Source: JAKLKS01 sp964370855
Lineage (GTDB): Bacteria; Planctomycetota; JAJSAM01; JAKLKS01
NCBI GenBank assembly: GCA_964370855.1
Contig: CAYJMF010000030.1
Span: forward strand, 1 to 43,975
DNA length: 43,975 bases
Direction of reading: 5' to 3'
The translations under genes and the position numbers were made by a program. The notes beneath the pieces were generated by a model. It worked only from the letters and a program-made list of their open reading frames with translations. It made no database searches and was not told where the DNA came from. This document shows positions 6,780 through 15,616 of the stretch, one piece after another. Positions within the stretch are counted from its first letter, which is position 1; each line of letters opens with the position of its first letter.

Positions 6780-8738
6780 ATGGTGCGGAAGCCCCTCCCA
6801 CGAATCCTCGCGATGCTCGCGCTCTTCCTCGCGGGGAGCGCGGCGGCGTCGCCCGCCCCGGAGGAGCCCGCCGTCCGGGTCGCCTTCATCGGCCCCCTCT
6901 CGGGCCCGCTGGCTCCGTCGGGGGAGGAGTCGCTCCTCGGCCTCCGCATGGCGGCGGAGACCTCCATCGGCGGCCCTCCCCTCGAGATCCTCCCCCTCGA
7001 CGACGGGGACGATCCGAAGGCGGCCGTGGAGCGCCTCGAGGAGGCGCTGAAGAAGAAGTGCTCCGCCGTCGTCTGCGCCGCCACGGGCGTCACCGTGCAC
7101 GCCGTCGCCGAGCGGGCGCGGCACTCCCGCACGCCGGTGCTGTTCGTCGGCACGGCGCCGCCGCGGGCGACCCCGGACCTCGCCGACCCCGTGCTCTTCG
7201 TCGGCCCCTGGCCCGTGGAGCAGGCCATGGAGATGACGGGCCTGCTGGCGCTCCGCTCGGAGAAGGAGGCCCTCGGCCTCAACAGGGAGTGCTTCGAGCC
7301 CGCCGTCGTGGCCGAGGACACGCCCCGGGGGCGGGAGATGGCCGAGGCCATCGCCCGCAACGTAGGGCAGCGGCAGGCGCTGCGGGAGCGGGTGCTCTTC
7401 GTCCCTCCCCACGGGGCGCCGGACGGGGCGGCGCTCGCGAAGTTCCGGGCCGGGCGGTGCGACCGGCTGCTGCTCGTGGGGGAGCCGGACCTCGTGGACG
7501 CTACGGCGGCGGCGCTGAAGGGGATGGCGTGGGAGGTCCCGCTGCTGTGCGCCGACGGGATGCTCTCCCGGGCGGCGAAGTCCCTCCACGACGGGACCGT
7601 GCGGAGGGGGAACTTCCTCTACGGCGGGGCCATGAAGGTCCTGCCCGCCGGGGTGCTGGCCGCCGACGTCGCCCGGGCCGCGGAGGGGAGGCTCGGCAAG
7701 GGGAGCGCCGTCTACACCCGCACCGTGAACGGCTTCTTCGCGGGGCGGCTCCTCCAGTACGCCCTGGCCTCGGGGCCGAAGCCGGCGGCGGGGGGGCTCG
7801 TCGGAGCGCTCCGCACCATCCACTACGGGGACGAGGAGCGGTTGCGGCCCTACTTCGACGACGCCGGCCGCGCCGCCCTCTACCAGTGGGCCCCGTGGAC
7901 GCAGGGGGAGAAGGGGCCCGCCGCGGTCAACCCCCTCTACCTGCCGACGACGGACCTCGGTCCGCCGCTGCGCATGAAGCGGGCGTCGGACTGGGATGCC
8001 GTGGCGATCGGCGAGGACACGCGCGTGGTCTGGCTCACCTTCGGCGAGGAGAAGCCGAAGGTGAAGTCCGACCCCGCGCGCACCATCGAGGAGGACCTCG
8101 CGGCCCTGGGGCTCTCCACCCGCGGCTACGAGGCCGACCTCGACCCGTGGCTGCTGGAGGAGCTCCAGTGCCGGACGCTCGGGAAGATCAACCGGCTCTT
8201 CCTCAAGAACTACGACGGGACCTTCGTGCCCGGGGTCTCCTACGACATCCATTTCACCTTCACGAAGCCGGAGCACCTGAAGCCCTCCCGGTACTGGGTC
8301 GGGATCATCGCGGGGGAGGAGACGCCGGATTCCCCCAACGCCCCGGGCGGGAAGGTCATCGGCAGCGGGCGGGTCGCCATCTACAGCCGCTGGATGCGAG
8401 AGTACATCCCGGCGCTGGGCAAGGCGAACCGGCTCTACCCGAAGATGAGCCGGGAGGACAAGCCCTACCTCGACGGCTCCTACGCATGGGGGACGAGCCT
8501 CGAGCAGAACCTCCGCTCGGGGCGCATCCGGGCGCTGGTGGACGGGTACTCCTCGTTCTTCTCCATGACCGGGGCCCACGAGTTCGGACACGTGTGCGGC
8601 TGCGGGCACGACGTCGTTTCGTCACGGTCCATCATGAACGTCGTCGACGCGGTCGGGCTGCGGGATACGCAGGCGACGTGGATCCCGGATCACGTGCGGG
8701 CGCTGGAGACGGCGCTGGGGCGGTGGACGGGGAGGTGA
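6780..8738 (+). CDS. Secreted fusion: ABC-type ligand-binding domain plus metzincin-like protease
   Basis: The protein has 652 residues. A signal peptide (RILAMLALFLAGSAAAS) precedes a type 1 periplasmic-binding fold like the Leu/Ile/Val receptors: VRVAFIGPLSGPLAPSGEE, VVAEDTPRGREMAE and VYTRTVNGFFAGRLL, to roughly residue 390. The C-terminal ~250 residues are unrelated and contain HEFGHVCGCGHD, an exact HExxHxxGxxHD zinc motif (H600, E601, H604, H610), and SIMN with Met619 as a candidate Met-turn. Those two features define the metzincin metallopeptidases. ATG 6780 is preferred over 6771 because the GGTAGGA site is well spaced for it. I infer an extracytoplasmic protease coupled to a ligand-binding module. 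No permease or ATPase of the Leu/Ile/Val type is nearby, so transport is unlikely. Confidence 0.75.
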   Translation: MVRKPLPRILAMLALFLAGSAAASPAPEEPAVRVAFIGPLSGPLAPSGEESLLGLRMAAETSIGGPPLEILPLDDGDDPKAAVERLEEALKKKCSAVVCAATGVTVHAVAERARHSRTPVLFVGTAPPRATPDLADPVLFVGPWPVEQAMEMTGLLALRSEKEALGLNRECFEPAVVAEDTPRGREMAEAIARNVGQRQALRERVLFVPPHGAPDGAALAKFRAGRCDRLLLVGEPDLVDATAAALKGMAWEVPLLCADGMLSRAAKSLHDGTVRRGNFLYGGAMKVLPAGVLAADVARAAEGRLGKGSAVYTRTVNGFFAGRLLQYALASGPKPAAGGLVGALRTIHYGDEERLRPYFDDAGRAALYQWAPWTQGEKGPAAVNPLYLPTTDLGPPLRMKRASDWDAVAIGEDTRVVWLTFGEEKPKVKSDPARTIEEDLAALGLSTRGYEADLDPWLLEELQCRTLGKINRLFLKNYDGTFVPGVSYDIHFTFTKPEHLKPSRYWVGIIAGEETPDSPNAPGGKVIGSGRVAIYSRWMREYIPALGKANRLYPKMSREDKPYLDGSYAWGTSLEQNLRSGRIRALVDGYSSFFSMTGAHEFGHVCGCGHDVVSSRSIMNVVDAVGLRDTQATWIPDHVRALETALGRWTGR

Positions 8739-8780
8739 AGGTGGGAAGAACGTGCCAGGCACTTTCTTCCCGCCACCTTC
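8737..8780. repeat. Imperfect palindrome with GTGCCAGGCAC core
   Basis: The dyad is centred on GTGCC-A-GGCAC, flanked by GAAGGTGG.GAAGAA and its complement with a few extra bases on the right arm. It fills the space between the stop of the metzincin fusion (8738) and the stop of the convergent Spy-like gene (8784). It may act as a bidirectional terminator, and its core resembles the GTGTCAGACAC core of the larger repeats at 21921 and 22526. Confidence 0.65.
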
Positions 8781-8783
8781 GTT

Positions 8784-9335
8784 TCAGCGCGCGAGGCGGG
8801 CGCGCAGCACCGCCCGCGCCCTGGGGTCGGACAGCCGCCACCCGATCCCGAGCGAAAGCCGGTCCTCGTCGAGGGTCCGGCCGCGGGCCTTCGCCCGCTC
8901 CTGGAACTTCGCCCGCTGCTCCGGGGTGAGGGCGGCGGCGGCCTTCCGGCCGGCCTCGCGGAGGGCGGCCTTCGCCTCGTCGCGGACGGCCCGGAACTCA
9001 CCCTTCGCCTTCTCCCGCAGCGCGGCCCGCGCCTCGGGGGCGGCGTCCCTTCCCTCGCGGACGGCCTTGACGAGGATCGCCGCGGCCTTCTCCCGGGCGG
9101 CCTCGCGGATCCTGACCGCATCCTCGGAGACCTCGAGCGCCGTGCGGAGCTGATCCTCGGGGAGGTCCATGAGCCGCTTCATGCGCCGCAGGCCCTCGGC
9201 CTTCCGGGCGGACCGCCCGGGGGCGGCCCGGTCCCGGGAGCGCCTCCGCTCCTGGGCGACGGCGGTTCCGGCGGCGGCGAGGAGGGTGACGGCGAGCCCG
9301 GCGGCGATCCAGCGCGAGGTCCTCGAACGGAGCAT
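8784..9335 (-). CDS. Spy/CpxP-like periplasmic protein
   Basis: The protein has 183 residues with a signal peptide (WIAAGLAVTLLAAAGTAVAQ, likely cut after AVA). The mature part is almost entirely charged helix rich in Arg, Ala and Glu, and contains LTPEQRAKFQERAKARG, a match to the LTxxQ motif of the Spy/CpxP family. An earlier LPEDQLRTAL may be the first, degenerate copy. Such proteins act as periplasmic chaperones or stress and metal sensors. The assignment is by motif and composition only, and a generic periplasmic helical protein is possible. It is convergent with the metzincin gene. Confidence 0.65.
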   Translation of the reverse strand: MLRSRTSRWIAAGLAVTLLAAAGTAVAQERRRSRDRAAPGRSARKAEGLRRMKRLMDLPEDQLRTALEVSEDAVRIREAAREKAAAILVKAVREGRDAAPEARAALREKAKGEFRAVRDEAKAALREAGRKAAAALTPEQRAKFQERAKARGRTLDEDRLSLGIGWRLSDPRARAVLRARLAR

Positions 9336-9450
9336 GGGGGCGTTTCCTTTCCGGCGCCGCGTCCCCGCGGGCGCCTCGCCCCCTGATACACGGATCCCGG
9401 GCCGCGGGTTTCGCCGGCGGAGGCGGGAGGCGGGAAGGGCGCGGGGGGCG

Positions 9451-9666
9451 CTACGACCGGAAGGTGATGAACCCCCGGGACGGGTCGTAGGGGGAGACGG
9501 CCACGGTCACCTTGTCGCCGATCACGACGCGGATGTGGAAGCGGCGCATGCGCCCGGAGAGCCGGGCCAGCACCTCGTGCCCGTTGTCGAGGGCCACCTT
9601 GAAGTTGCCCCCGGCCAGGACCTCGGCCACCTTGCCCTCGAATTCGATGAGATCGTCGCGAGCCAA
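9451..9666 (-). CDS. infA: Translation initiation factor IF-1
   Basis: The protein has 71 residues, the normal IF-1 length. It matches the family along its full length: ARDDLIEFEGKV start, DNGHEVLARLSGRMRRFHIRV in the OB-fold core, GDKVTVAVSPYD, and RGFITFRS end. IF-1 binds the ribosomal A site during initiation. The start codon is TTG 9666 with GGGAGG five bases upstream. No ribosomal-protein or adk/map genes adjoin it, so it is not in the usual spc-type operon here. Confidence 0.93.
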   Translation of the reverse strand: MARDDLIEFEGKVAEVLAGGNFKVALDNGHEVLARLSGRMRRFHIRVVIGDKVTVAVSPYDPSRGFITFRS

Positions 9667-9774
9667 GCGGCCTCCCGTGGATCGCCCTCCGGGAATATCC
9701 CCCGGACCATGGCGTGGAAAGGATCCATGCTACAGGTCCCCGGGGGAGGGGGGAAGGAATGGAACGGCGGCCCG

Positions 9775-11298
9775 TCACCCCTTCCGCGCCGTCACCCTCC
9801 GCTTCCAGCGCTGCTCGAAGAGGTCCCGCTTCCGCTCCACGGCCCACACCTCGAGGAGGCGGTCCCCCTCCCCTCGGAGGACGAGCTCCACGTCCCCGCC
9901 GCGGATCCGCGGCTCCACGTCCTCGAGGGGCGAGGCCCTGTCGCGGTCGAGCGCGTCGGCCAGCCGCAGGAGGGCCGCCAGCAGCGCCACCCGCCTGCGG
10001 TCCTTCGCGGGGATCGCCTCGAATTCCGCGTGGCCCGCCCGCGGCGTTCCCCGCCGGTGGTAGCGGGCGATGAGGGCGATGAGCTCCTGCTCCCCCGGCG
10101 TCACGCCCGCGAGTTCGCTCTCGCGCACCAGGTAGGCCGTGTGCTTGTGGTGTCCGATGGGGGAGACGAGGAGCCCGATGTCGTGGACGATGGCCGCCAC
10201 CTCGAGCAGTTCCCGGTCCCGCCGGTCGAGGCCCTCGAGGCGCGCCAGCCGGTCGAAGAGCCGCAGCGCCCAGCGGGCCGTGCGCCGCGCGTGCTCCTCG
10301 TCGAAGCGGAACTTCCGCCCCAGGGCGAGGGCCGACGCGACGCGCTCCCTCTCGAGCCGCTCCCGGGCGTCCTTCCTCTCCGTACCGAGGAGGAGGTCGA
10401 GGGCCACCGAGTCCCGCAGTCCCACGTGGGGGACGAGGATCCGCTTCGCCCCCGCCGCCGCGGCGAAGCGGGCGTAGACGAGGCCCGCGGGGACGATGAC
10501 GTCGGCCCGGTCGGCCTTGAGATCCCACCGCTCCATGCGCACGAGCGGCGACAGGGCCGCCATGGAGGCGACGATCCGGTCGAGGTCCGCCGTCTTCACG
10601 GCGTGCACCGCGGGGGAGGATCGGATCTTCTTCCCGACGATGCCCGCCAGCGCCTCGATGTTCCCCCCGGTGGCGGCGAAGGTCCCGATGCGCCGCCCTC
10701 CGAGGATCCGCTCCACGCGGGGACCGTAGGCCGCGGTCAGCTCCCGCGCCATGGCGAGGAAGGCCGCGCCGCCGGCGGCGGGGCCTATCTGCTCGAGGAG
10801 GCGCACCGCGCCGATGTCGAAGGACTCGGCCCGCGCCACCTCGCCGTCCACGACGAGGATGACCTCCGCGCTCCCCCCGCCCACGTCCATGATGACGTGG
10901 CGCCCCTCGGCCATGGCGGGGATGCGGGCGCGCACGGCGAGCGAGACGAGGCGGGCCTCCTCGGCGCCGGTGATGGTCTCGACGGCGAGGCCGGATTCCC
11001 GGGTGAGGAGGGCGAGGAAGGCGCGCCGATTGCGCGCCTCGCGGACGGCGGAGGTGGCGACGCAGCGCACCCGCCGGGCTCCGAGGCGGCGGAAGTCCCG
11101 GGCGAAGGCGCGCATCGCCTCGGCGGCGGCGGCGGCGGTGTGGCGGGAGATGACGCCGGTCCCGCCGAAGACCTCCGACCCGAGCCGCACCGGGGCGCGG
11201 CGGTCCTCGACGACCCGGTACCGGAGGGACCCCTCCTTCCCCTCCATCACCACGGCGCGCAGCGCGTTGCTCCCGATGTCCACGGCGCCCACGCGCAT
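9775..11298 (-). CDS. Ppx/GppA phosphatase with C-terminal HD domain
   Basis: The protein has 507 residues. Residues 1-310 are the ASKHA-fold Ppx/GppA domain, with VGAVDIGSNALRAVV at the start (phosphate 1 loop) and VIMDVGGGSAEVILV near residue 130 (phosphate 2 loop). The rest is an HD-type domain: AAIVHDIGLLVSPIGHHKHT and ALLRLADALDRDR. These enzymes hydrolyse polyphosphate or the 5' phosphate of pppGpp and so affect stringent signalling. Which activity applies here cannot be read from sequence. ATG 11298 begins directly at the conserved VGAVDIG strand. It lies just downstream of the DppC-like gene (17-base gap) and may be the last gene of that transcript. Confidence 0.9.
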   Translation of the reverse strand: MRVGAVDIGSNALRAVVMEGKEGSLRYRVVEDRRAPVRLGSEVFGGTGVISRHTAAAAAEAMRAFARDFRRLGARRVRCVATSAVREARNRRAFLALLTRESGLAVETITGAEEARLVSLAVRARIPAMAEGRHVIMDVGGGSAEVILVVDGEVARAESFDIGAVRLLEQIGPAAGGAAFLAMARELTAAYGPRVERILGGRRIGTFAATGGNIEALAGIVGKKIRSSPAVHAVKTADLDRIVASMAALSPLVRMERWDLKADRADVIVPAGLVYARFAAAAGAKRILVPHVGLRDSVALDLLLGTERKDARERLERERVASALALGRKFRFDEEHARRTARWALRLFDRLARLEGLDRRDRELLEVAAIVHDIGLLVSPIGHHKHTAYLVRESELAGVTPGEQELIALIARYHRRGTPRAGHAEFEAIPAKDRRRVALLAALLRLADALDRDRASPLEDVEPRIRGGDVELVLRGEGDRLLEVWAVERKRDLFEQRWKRRVTARKG

Positions 11299-11315
11299 GG
11301 GAGGCCCTCCTGCCC

Positions 11316-12419
11316 TCAGGCCGAGCCGGTCAGCCTGGGGTCGGTGACGTCGCGGAGCGCGTCGCCGATGAGGTTGAAGGTGAGGACGGCGACGAAGATG
11401 GCGATGCTGGGGGGGAAGATGAGGTGGGGGGCGATGCGGAGATTGTCGTATCCGGAGCGGAGGATGTTCCCCCAGGTCGGGGTGGGGGGCATGACGCCGA
11501 AGCCGAGCCAGGAGAGGCCGCTCTCGAGGAAGATGGCGCCGGCGATGCCGAAGGCCACGACCACGAGCACCGGGGCCAGGGAGTTGGGGAGGAGGTGGCG
11601 GAAGATGATGCGCGGCGTGGTCGCGCCCAGGGCGCGGGCCGCCATGGCGTACTCGAGGTTCTTCAGCTTCATGAACTCGCCGCGCGTGTAGCGGGCGATG
11701 CCCGTCCACGAGAAGAGCCCGATGACGCTCATGACCGTGTAGATGTCCGGCTGCCAGAGGCTGAGGATGATCAGGATGACGTAGAAGAGGGGGACGCAGA
11801 TGAAGACCTCGATGAGGCGGGAGATGCCGATGTCCTCCCACCCTCCCAGGTAGCCCGCCAGCGCGCCCAGGGTGAGCCCGATGACCGTGGCGATCCCCAT
11901 GGAGATGAACCCCACGAGCATGGCGATGGCGGTCGCGTGGATCATGCGGGAGAGGATGTCCCGGCCGACCTCGTCGGTGCCGAGGAGGTGGATGTCCGAC
12001 CCCGGCTTCAGGCTGTTCTCGGGGTCCACCTCGTTCGGATCCCAGGGCACGAGGGGCCAGATCGCCCAGCCGTCCTTGTCCTTGGGGACATCCCGCTTGG
12101 CGTTGAACTGGGGGAACCGGAACGGCTTCGGCATCGCCTTCACGTGGCTCGCGAAGGGGATCTTGTGGAAGGTCGCCACGACGGCGGGGAAGGTCACCTC
12201 CCCCTTGTATTTGCAGGCGATGGGCAGCCCGCCGGCCAGCAGGTGGCCCCCCGCGGCGATGATCGCCAGGAGCGTGAAGAACACGAGGCCGACCATTCCC
12301 GAGGGGTGCTTCCGGTAGTGCTTCCACACGGAGCGCCAGTAGCCCTTGCTCTCCCCCTCGGAGGCGACGAGCATCTCCGGGTTGCGGGCGTCGAGGTCGG
12401 CGGGGCCCCCGCTAGGCAT
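11316..12419 (-). CDS. Peptide ABC transporter permease, DppC/YejE type (system 1)
   Basis: The protein has 367 residues. A cytoplasmic N-terminus and first helix (GLVFFTLLAIIAAGG) are followed by a long periplasmic loop with charged and aromatic stretches, then the OppC-type GTDEVGRDILSR signature. Next come the transmembrane core and the ATPase-coupling EAA-like loop AMAARALGATTPRIIFRHLLPN. It ends with FNLIGDALRDVTDPRL, typical of DppC proteins. The unusually long first loop resembles YejE-like permeases. It overlaps the preceding permease gene by eight bases and works with it in one transporter. No ATPase gene follows on this strand, so it probably borrows the pair at 19895-21921. Confidence 0.9.
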   Translation of the reverse strand: MPSGGPADLDARNPEMLVASEGESKGYWRSVWKHYRKHPSGMVGLVFFTLLAIIAAGGHLLAGGLPIACKYKGEVTFPAVVATFHKIPFASHVKAMPKPFRFPQFNAKRDVPKDKDGWAIWPLVPWDPNEVDPENSLKPGSDIHLLGTDEVGRDILSRMIHATAIAMLVGFISMGIATVIGLTLGALAGYLGGWEDIGISRLIEVFICVPLFYVILIILSLWQPDIYTVMSVIGLFSWTGIARYTRGEFMKLKNLEYAMAARALGATTPRIIFRHLLPNSLAPVLVVVAFGIAGAIFLESGLSWLGFGVMPPTPTWGNILRSGYDNLRIAPHLIFPPSIAIFVAVLTFNLIGDALRDVTDPRLTGSA

Positions 12420-13383
12420 AGGAGATCCTCGGATCCGCCCACCCGTAGGCGATGTCGGCCAGCAGGATGCCGACGAGGACGAGGGAGGAGGAGACCATGA
12501 TTCCCGCCATCATCAGCGGGTAGTCGCGGGTCATGATCGCCTCGAAGAAGAGCCTCCCGAGCCCGGGCCAGTTGAAGATCACCTCGAGAATGACGTTGCC
12601 CGAGATGAGGGCGGGGAGGAGCAGGGCGAACCGGGTGAGGATGGGGATGAGGGAGTTCCGCAGTGCGTGCTTGAAGATGACCTTCCCCTCGGACAGGCCC
12701 TTGGCCCTCGCCGTGCGGATGTAGTCCTGCCGGAGGACCTCGAGGAGGTTCCCCCGCATGAAGCGGGAGTCCACGGCGATGCCCCCGTAGGTGGAGCAGA
12801 AGGTGATGAGGGTGAAGTGGAAGGCCAGATCCTTCGCCTTCTCCAGGAGGCTCATCTGGTCGAAGCCGTCCGATGTCATTCCCCGGAAGGGGAGCATGTC
12901 CCACCGGACGCCGACCCAGTAGATGAGGAGCACCGCCGCCACGTAGGAGGGGACCGCGTACAGGACGTAGAAGAAGGTGCCCGACCCGCGGTCGAACCAG
13001 GAGTTCTGCTTCGCCGCCTGGACGATGCCCAGGGGGATGGCGAGGGAGAGGCCGAGGAGGATGCTGAGCCCGGCGAGGGAGACCGTGGCAGGGAGGCGAT
13101 CCACGATCTTCCCGACCACGGGGCGGCCGTCCTGGTAGGAGTTGCCGAAGTCCCCGCGGGCCACGTCCGCGAGCCACATGCCGTACTGCTCGGGCAGGGA
13201 CTTGTCGAGGTGGTACTGCTTCCGGATCTTCTCGGCGAGGACCTGCGCGGCCTTCGGGTCCTCCACGCCCTGGATGGAGGCCGGGTCCCCGGGCAGGAGC
13301 CGGATGAGGCTGAAGATGATGACGGAGATGCCGAGGAGGGTGAACGCCCCGATGAGGATCCGGCGGAGGACGTAGGTTCCCAA
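12412..13383 (-). CDS. Peptide ABC transporter permease, DppB type (system 1)
   Basis: The protein has 323 residues, starting at TTG 13383 (LGTYVLRRILIGAFTLLGISVIIF). The typical DppB start helix and RLLPGDP loop are present. The cytoplasmic coupling loop reads YIRTARAKGLSEGKVIFKHALRNSLIP, and EVIFNWPGLGRLFFEAI and ADPRISYA close the protein as in the family. It forms the membrane channel with the DppC-like partner. It starts eight bases after the binding-lipoprotein stop and overlaps the next gene, so the three genes form one operon. TTG is the only start that keeps the full first helix without entering the upstream gene. Confidence 0.9.
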   Translation of the reverse strand: MGTYVLRRILIGAFTLLGISVIIFSLIRLLPGDPASIQGVEDPKAAQVLAEKIRKQYHLDKSLPEQYGMWLADVARGDFGNSYQDGRPVVGKIVDRLPATVSLAGLSILLGLSLAIPLGIVQAAKQNSWFDRGSGTFFYVLYAVPSYVAAVLLIYWVGVRWDMLPFRGMTSDGFDQMSLLEKAKDLAFHFTLITFCSTYGGIAVDSRFMRGNLLEVLRQDYIRTARAKGLSEGKVIFKHALRNSLIPILTRFALLLPALISGNVILEVIFNWPGLGRLFFEAIMTRDYPLMMAGIMVSSSLVLVGILLADIAYGWADPRISYA

Positions 13384-13391
13384 GGCCCCGC

Positions 13392-15323
13392 CTACTTCAT
13401 CTTCATCCCGTGGGCCTGCTGGCTCCTTTCGACCCACCAGCCCATGTAGGAGGGGTCGAAGTTCCAGACCCCCCTCGGGCTGAAGGTCACGCCGCGGATC
13501 CGGTTGTTGAAGGCCCAGGTCGTCGGCCGGTTCCAGATGAAGGTGTAGGGCTGCTCGTCGTAGATGATCTTCTGGATCTCCCGGTACATGTCGCGCCGCT
13601 TCGTCTCGTCGAACTCCTTGCGGGCCGACTCGAAGAGGGCGTCCACCCTCTTGTTGGAGTAGCAGGAGTAGTTGCGCCCCCCCTCCTGTTCGATCATCTC
13701 CGTGTGCCAGAGGTTCCAGTTGGTGTCGGGGTCGGTGCCGGTCCCCCAGGCGGCGATGGAGGCCTGGAAGTCGTGCTTGCGGGTCTTCTCCTGGTACACG
13801 GCCCACTCGATGCTCTGGGTCTTCATCTCGACGCCGATGGACTTGAGGTCCTGCTGGAAGATGGCGGCGATGTCCACGGAGACCGGGGTGCCCTGGGGCA
13901 TGAGGAGGGTGAAGGAGAACTTCTGCCCGTCCTTGTACCGCCATCCGTCCTCCTCGCTCGCGAGCCAGCCGGCCTCGTCGAGGAGCTTCGCCGCCGCGTC
14001 GGTGTCGAAGGGGAGGAGCTTCACCTCGGGATTGAAGTGCCAGGCGTCGGGATGGGCGATGCCGTAGCAGGGGGTGGGGAGGTTGTAGCCGACGGTCCGG
14101 ATCATGAGGGGCAGGTTGCAGGCCATGGTCATGGCCCTGCGGACCCGGGTGTCCCCGAAGAAGGGGTTCCCCCGGGCGTTCCAGGAGATGTAGGAGTAGG
14201 CCCACTCCTTGCCCAGGGCCTTGTGGCCCACCTTCTTGAAGGCCTCGGAGCGGACCGTCTCGTCGGCGAACTGCTTGGAGGTGAGCCGCATCTCGTCGAG
14301 GTCCCCCTTCTCGAAGGTCAGGAGCTGGACGTTCTGGTTGGGGACGATGCGGAGGACGAGCCGCTGGAAGTGGGGCTTCGGGCCCTTGTAGCCGTCCCAG
14401 CGCTCGAGGACCATCTTGTCGTCGGCGACCCACTCCACGAGCCTGTAGGCTCCGCTGCCGAGCCCCTCCCGGTTCACCTTCGAGTAGTAGTCGCCGGACT
14501 TGAGGTCGGGGTTGGCCTTGAGGTCCTTGTCGTAGACGTGCTTCGGCAGGATGGAGAAGAGGACGTTCCACTTCGAGGTGGGGAGCGGGGACTTGTGGAC
14601 GTACTCGACGGTGAGATCGTCGAGGGCCTTCACCGACTCGAGCTCGTCGCACCCCGAGCGCTGGACGGTGACCACCGCGGGGCTCATGATCATCTCCCAG
14701 GAGAACTGGATGTCCCGGGCGGTGAAGGGGACGCCGTCGTGCCAGGTCAGGCCCGGCTTCATGCGCATCGTCCAGACCTTCCGGTCCTCGGAAATGTCGA
14801 GCTTCTCGACGAAGTGGTCGTTGACCATCCACTTCATCTTCTCGTCGAAGCCGAAGGGCCCGTCGTAGAGGAACCCGTTGACCATGAACTCGTAGGTGGA
14901 GGAGCCCATGAGGGGGTTCGTGGTGCGGGGGTTGCCGTCGATGGTGACCATGAGCCAGTCGTCCTCGGTGGCCTTCGCGGGATCGTAGGCCTCCTCCATC
15001 GAGTCGGGGTTGACGAGGGGGTCGTTGGCCGGGTCGTAGCCCGCGCCGGCCACGAGGGGGCCCTTCGCGGCGGGGGCCGGGGCGGGGGCGGGAGCCGGAG
15101 CGGCCGGGTCCGTGGCGGCGCCGGCGGTGGCGGGGGTAGCGGGGGCCGCCGGGGCGGGGTTGGAGGGGTCGGCGGCGGGCGCGGCGGGCGCGGGAGCGGC
15201 GGGGCCGGTTGCCGGGGCGGTGGTTCCCTCCCCTCCTCCCCCCGAGACCGGCGGCGGGTCGCTGCACCCGGCGGCGAGGGCCAGGACGGCGAGGGCCAGG
15301 GCTGCGCACGGGATCCGGTTCAT
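13392..15323 (-). CDS. Peptide-binding lipoprotein, SBP family 5 (system 1)
   Basis: The protein has 643 residues. The lipoprotein signal AALALAVLALAAGC is followed by about 65 residues of Pro/Ala/Gly-rich linker that would hold the domain away from the membrane. The family 5 body includes KPGLTWHDGVPFTARDIQFSW, GSGAYRLVEW and WNARGNPFFGDTRVRRAMTMACN, and ends with YDEQPYTFIWNRP. These proteins bind oligopeptides or other solutes in the periplasm and deliver them to the DppBC-type channel. It starts at ATG 15323 with a GAGGAGG site five bases upstream. It lies back-to-back with a paralogous binding protein at 15617, from which it clearly differs in sequence. Confidence 0.92.
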   Translation of the reverse strand: MNRIPCAALALAVLALAAGCSDPPPVSGGGGEGTTAPATGPAAPAPAAPAADPSNPAPAAPATPATAGAATDPAAPAPAPAPAPAAKGPLVAGAGYDPANDPLVNPDSMEEAYDPAKATEDDWLMVTIDGNPRTTNPLMGSSTYEFMVNGFLYDGPFGFDEKMKWMVNDHFVEKLDISEDRKVWTMRMKPGLTWHDGVPFTARDIQFSWEMIMSPAVVTVQRSGCDELESVKALDDLTVEYVHKSPLPTSKWNVLFSILPKHVYDKDLKANPDLKSGDYYSKVNREGLGSGAYRLVEWVADDKMVLERWDGYKGPKPHFQRLVLRIVPNQNVQLLTFEKGDLDEMRLTSKQFADETVRSEAFKKVGHKALGKEWAYSYISWNARGNPFFGDTRVRRAMTMACNLPLMIRTVGYNLPTPCYGIAHPDAWHFNPEVKLLPFDTDAAAKLLDEAGWLASEEDGWRYKDGQKFSFTLLMPQGTPVSVDIAAIFQQDLKSIGVEMKTQSIEWAVYQEKTRKHDFQASIAAWGTGTDPDTNWNLWHTEMIEQEGGRNYSCYSNKRVDALFESARKEFDETKRRDMYREIQKIIYDEQPYTFIWNRPTTWAFNNRIRGVTFSPRGVWNFDPSYMGWWVERSQQAHGMKMK

Positions 15324-15616
15324 GGGGCCTCCTCGGTCGGCGTCGGGGCGATGGGGGGCCAGTCTACGGAGGGCCCGCGGGATCGCCGCCTGAATCGGCC
15401 GGACGGCCGGCCCCGGGACGGTCACGGGCCCGGGACCGTGACCGGACCCCGTCCCTTGGGCGGGCCTTCCGGCGCCGGGGGCTACAATCCGACCGCTTTC
15501 CCGCCCCCGGCGACCGCGTGGATGCCCGCTCCCGGGGAACGCGCCGGCAGTCAAAGGACGCCAACGACGGGGGCCGCGCCGCTCGCCGGCGGGGCCCGGA
15601 AGGGAGGTACCTCGCC
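15324..15616. promoter_or_regulatory. Divergent control region of the two transport operons
   Basis: The 293 bases separate the two binding-protein genes. They contain a 24-bp dyad at 15420-15443 with perfect arms GGTCACGG and CCGTGACC around a CCCGGG centre, a candidate operator. A -10-like TACAAT lies at 15483-15488, facing the + strand, but without a well-spaced -35. The ribosome site for the + gene is GGGAGGT at 15603-15609. I see no convincing promoter for the - strand. Confidence 0.4.

Noticed and set aside
15483..15488. A full sigma-70 promoter at TACAAT
   Set aside because: The nearest TTGGGC is 21 bases upstream, too far, and no better -35 is seen; only the -10-like hexamer is noted.
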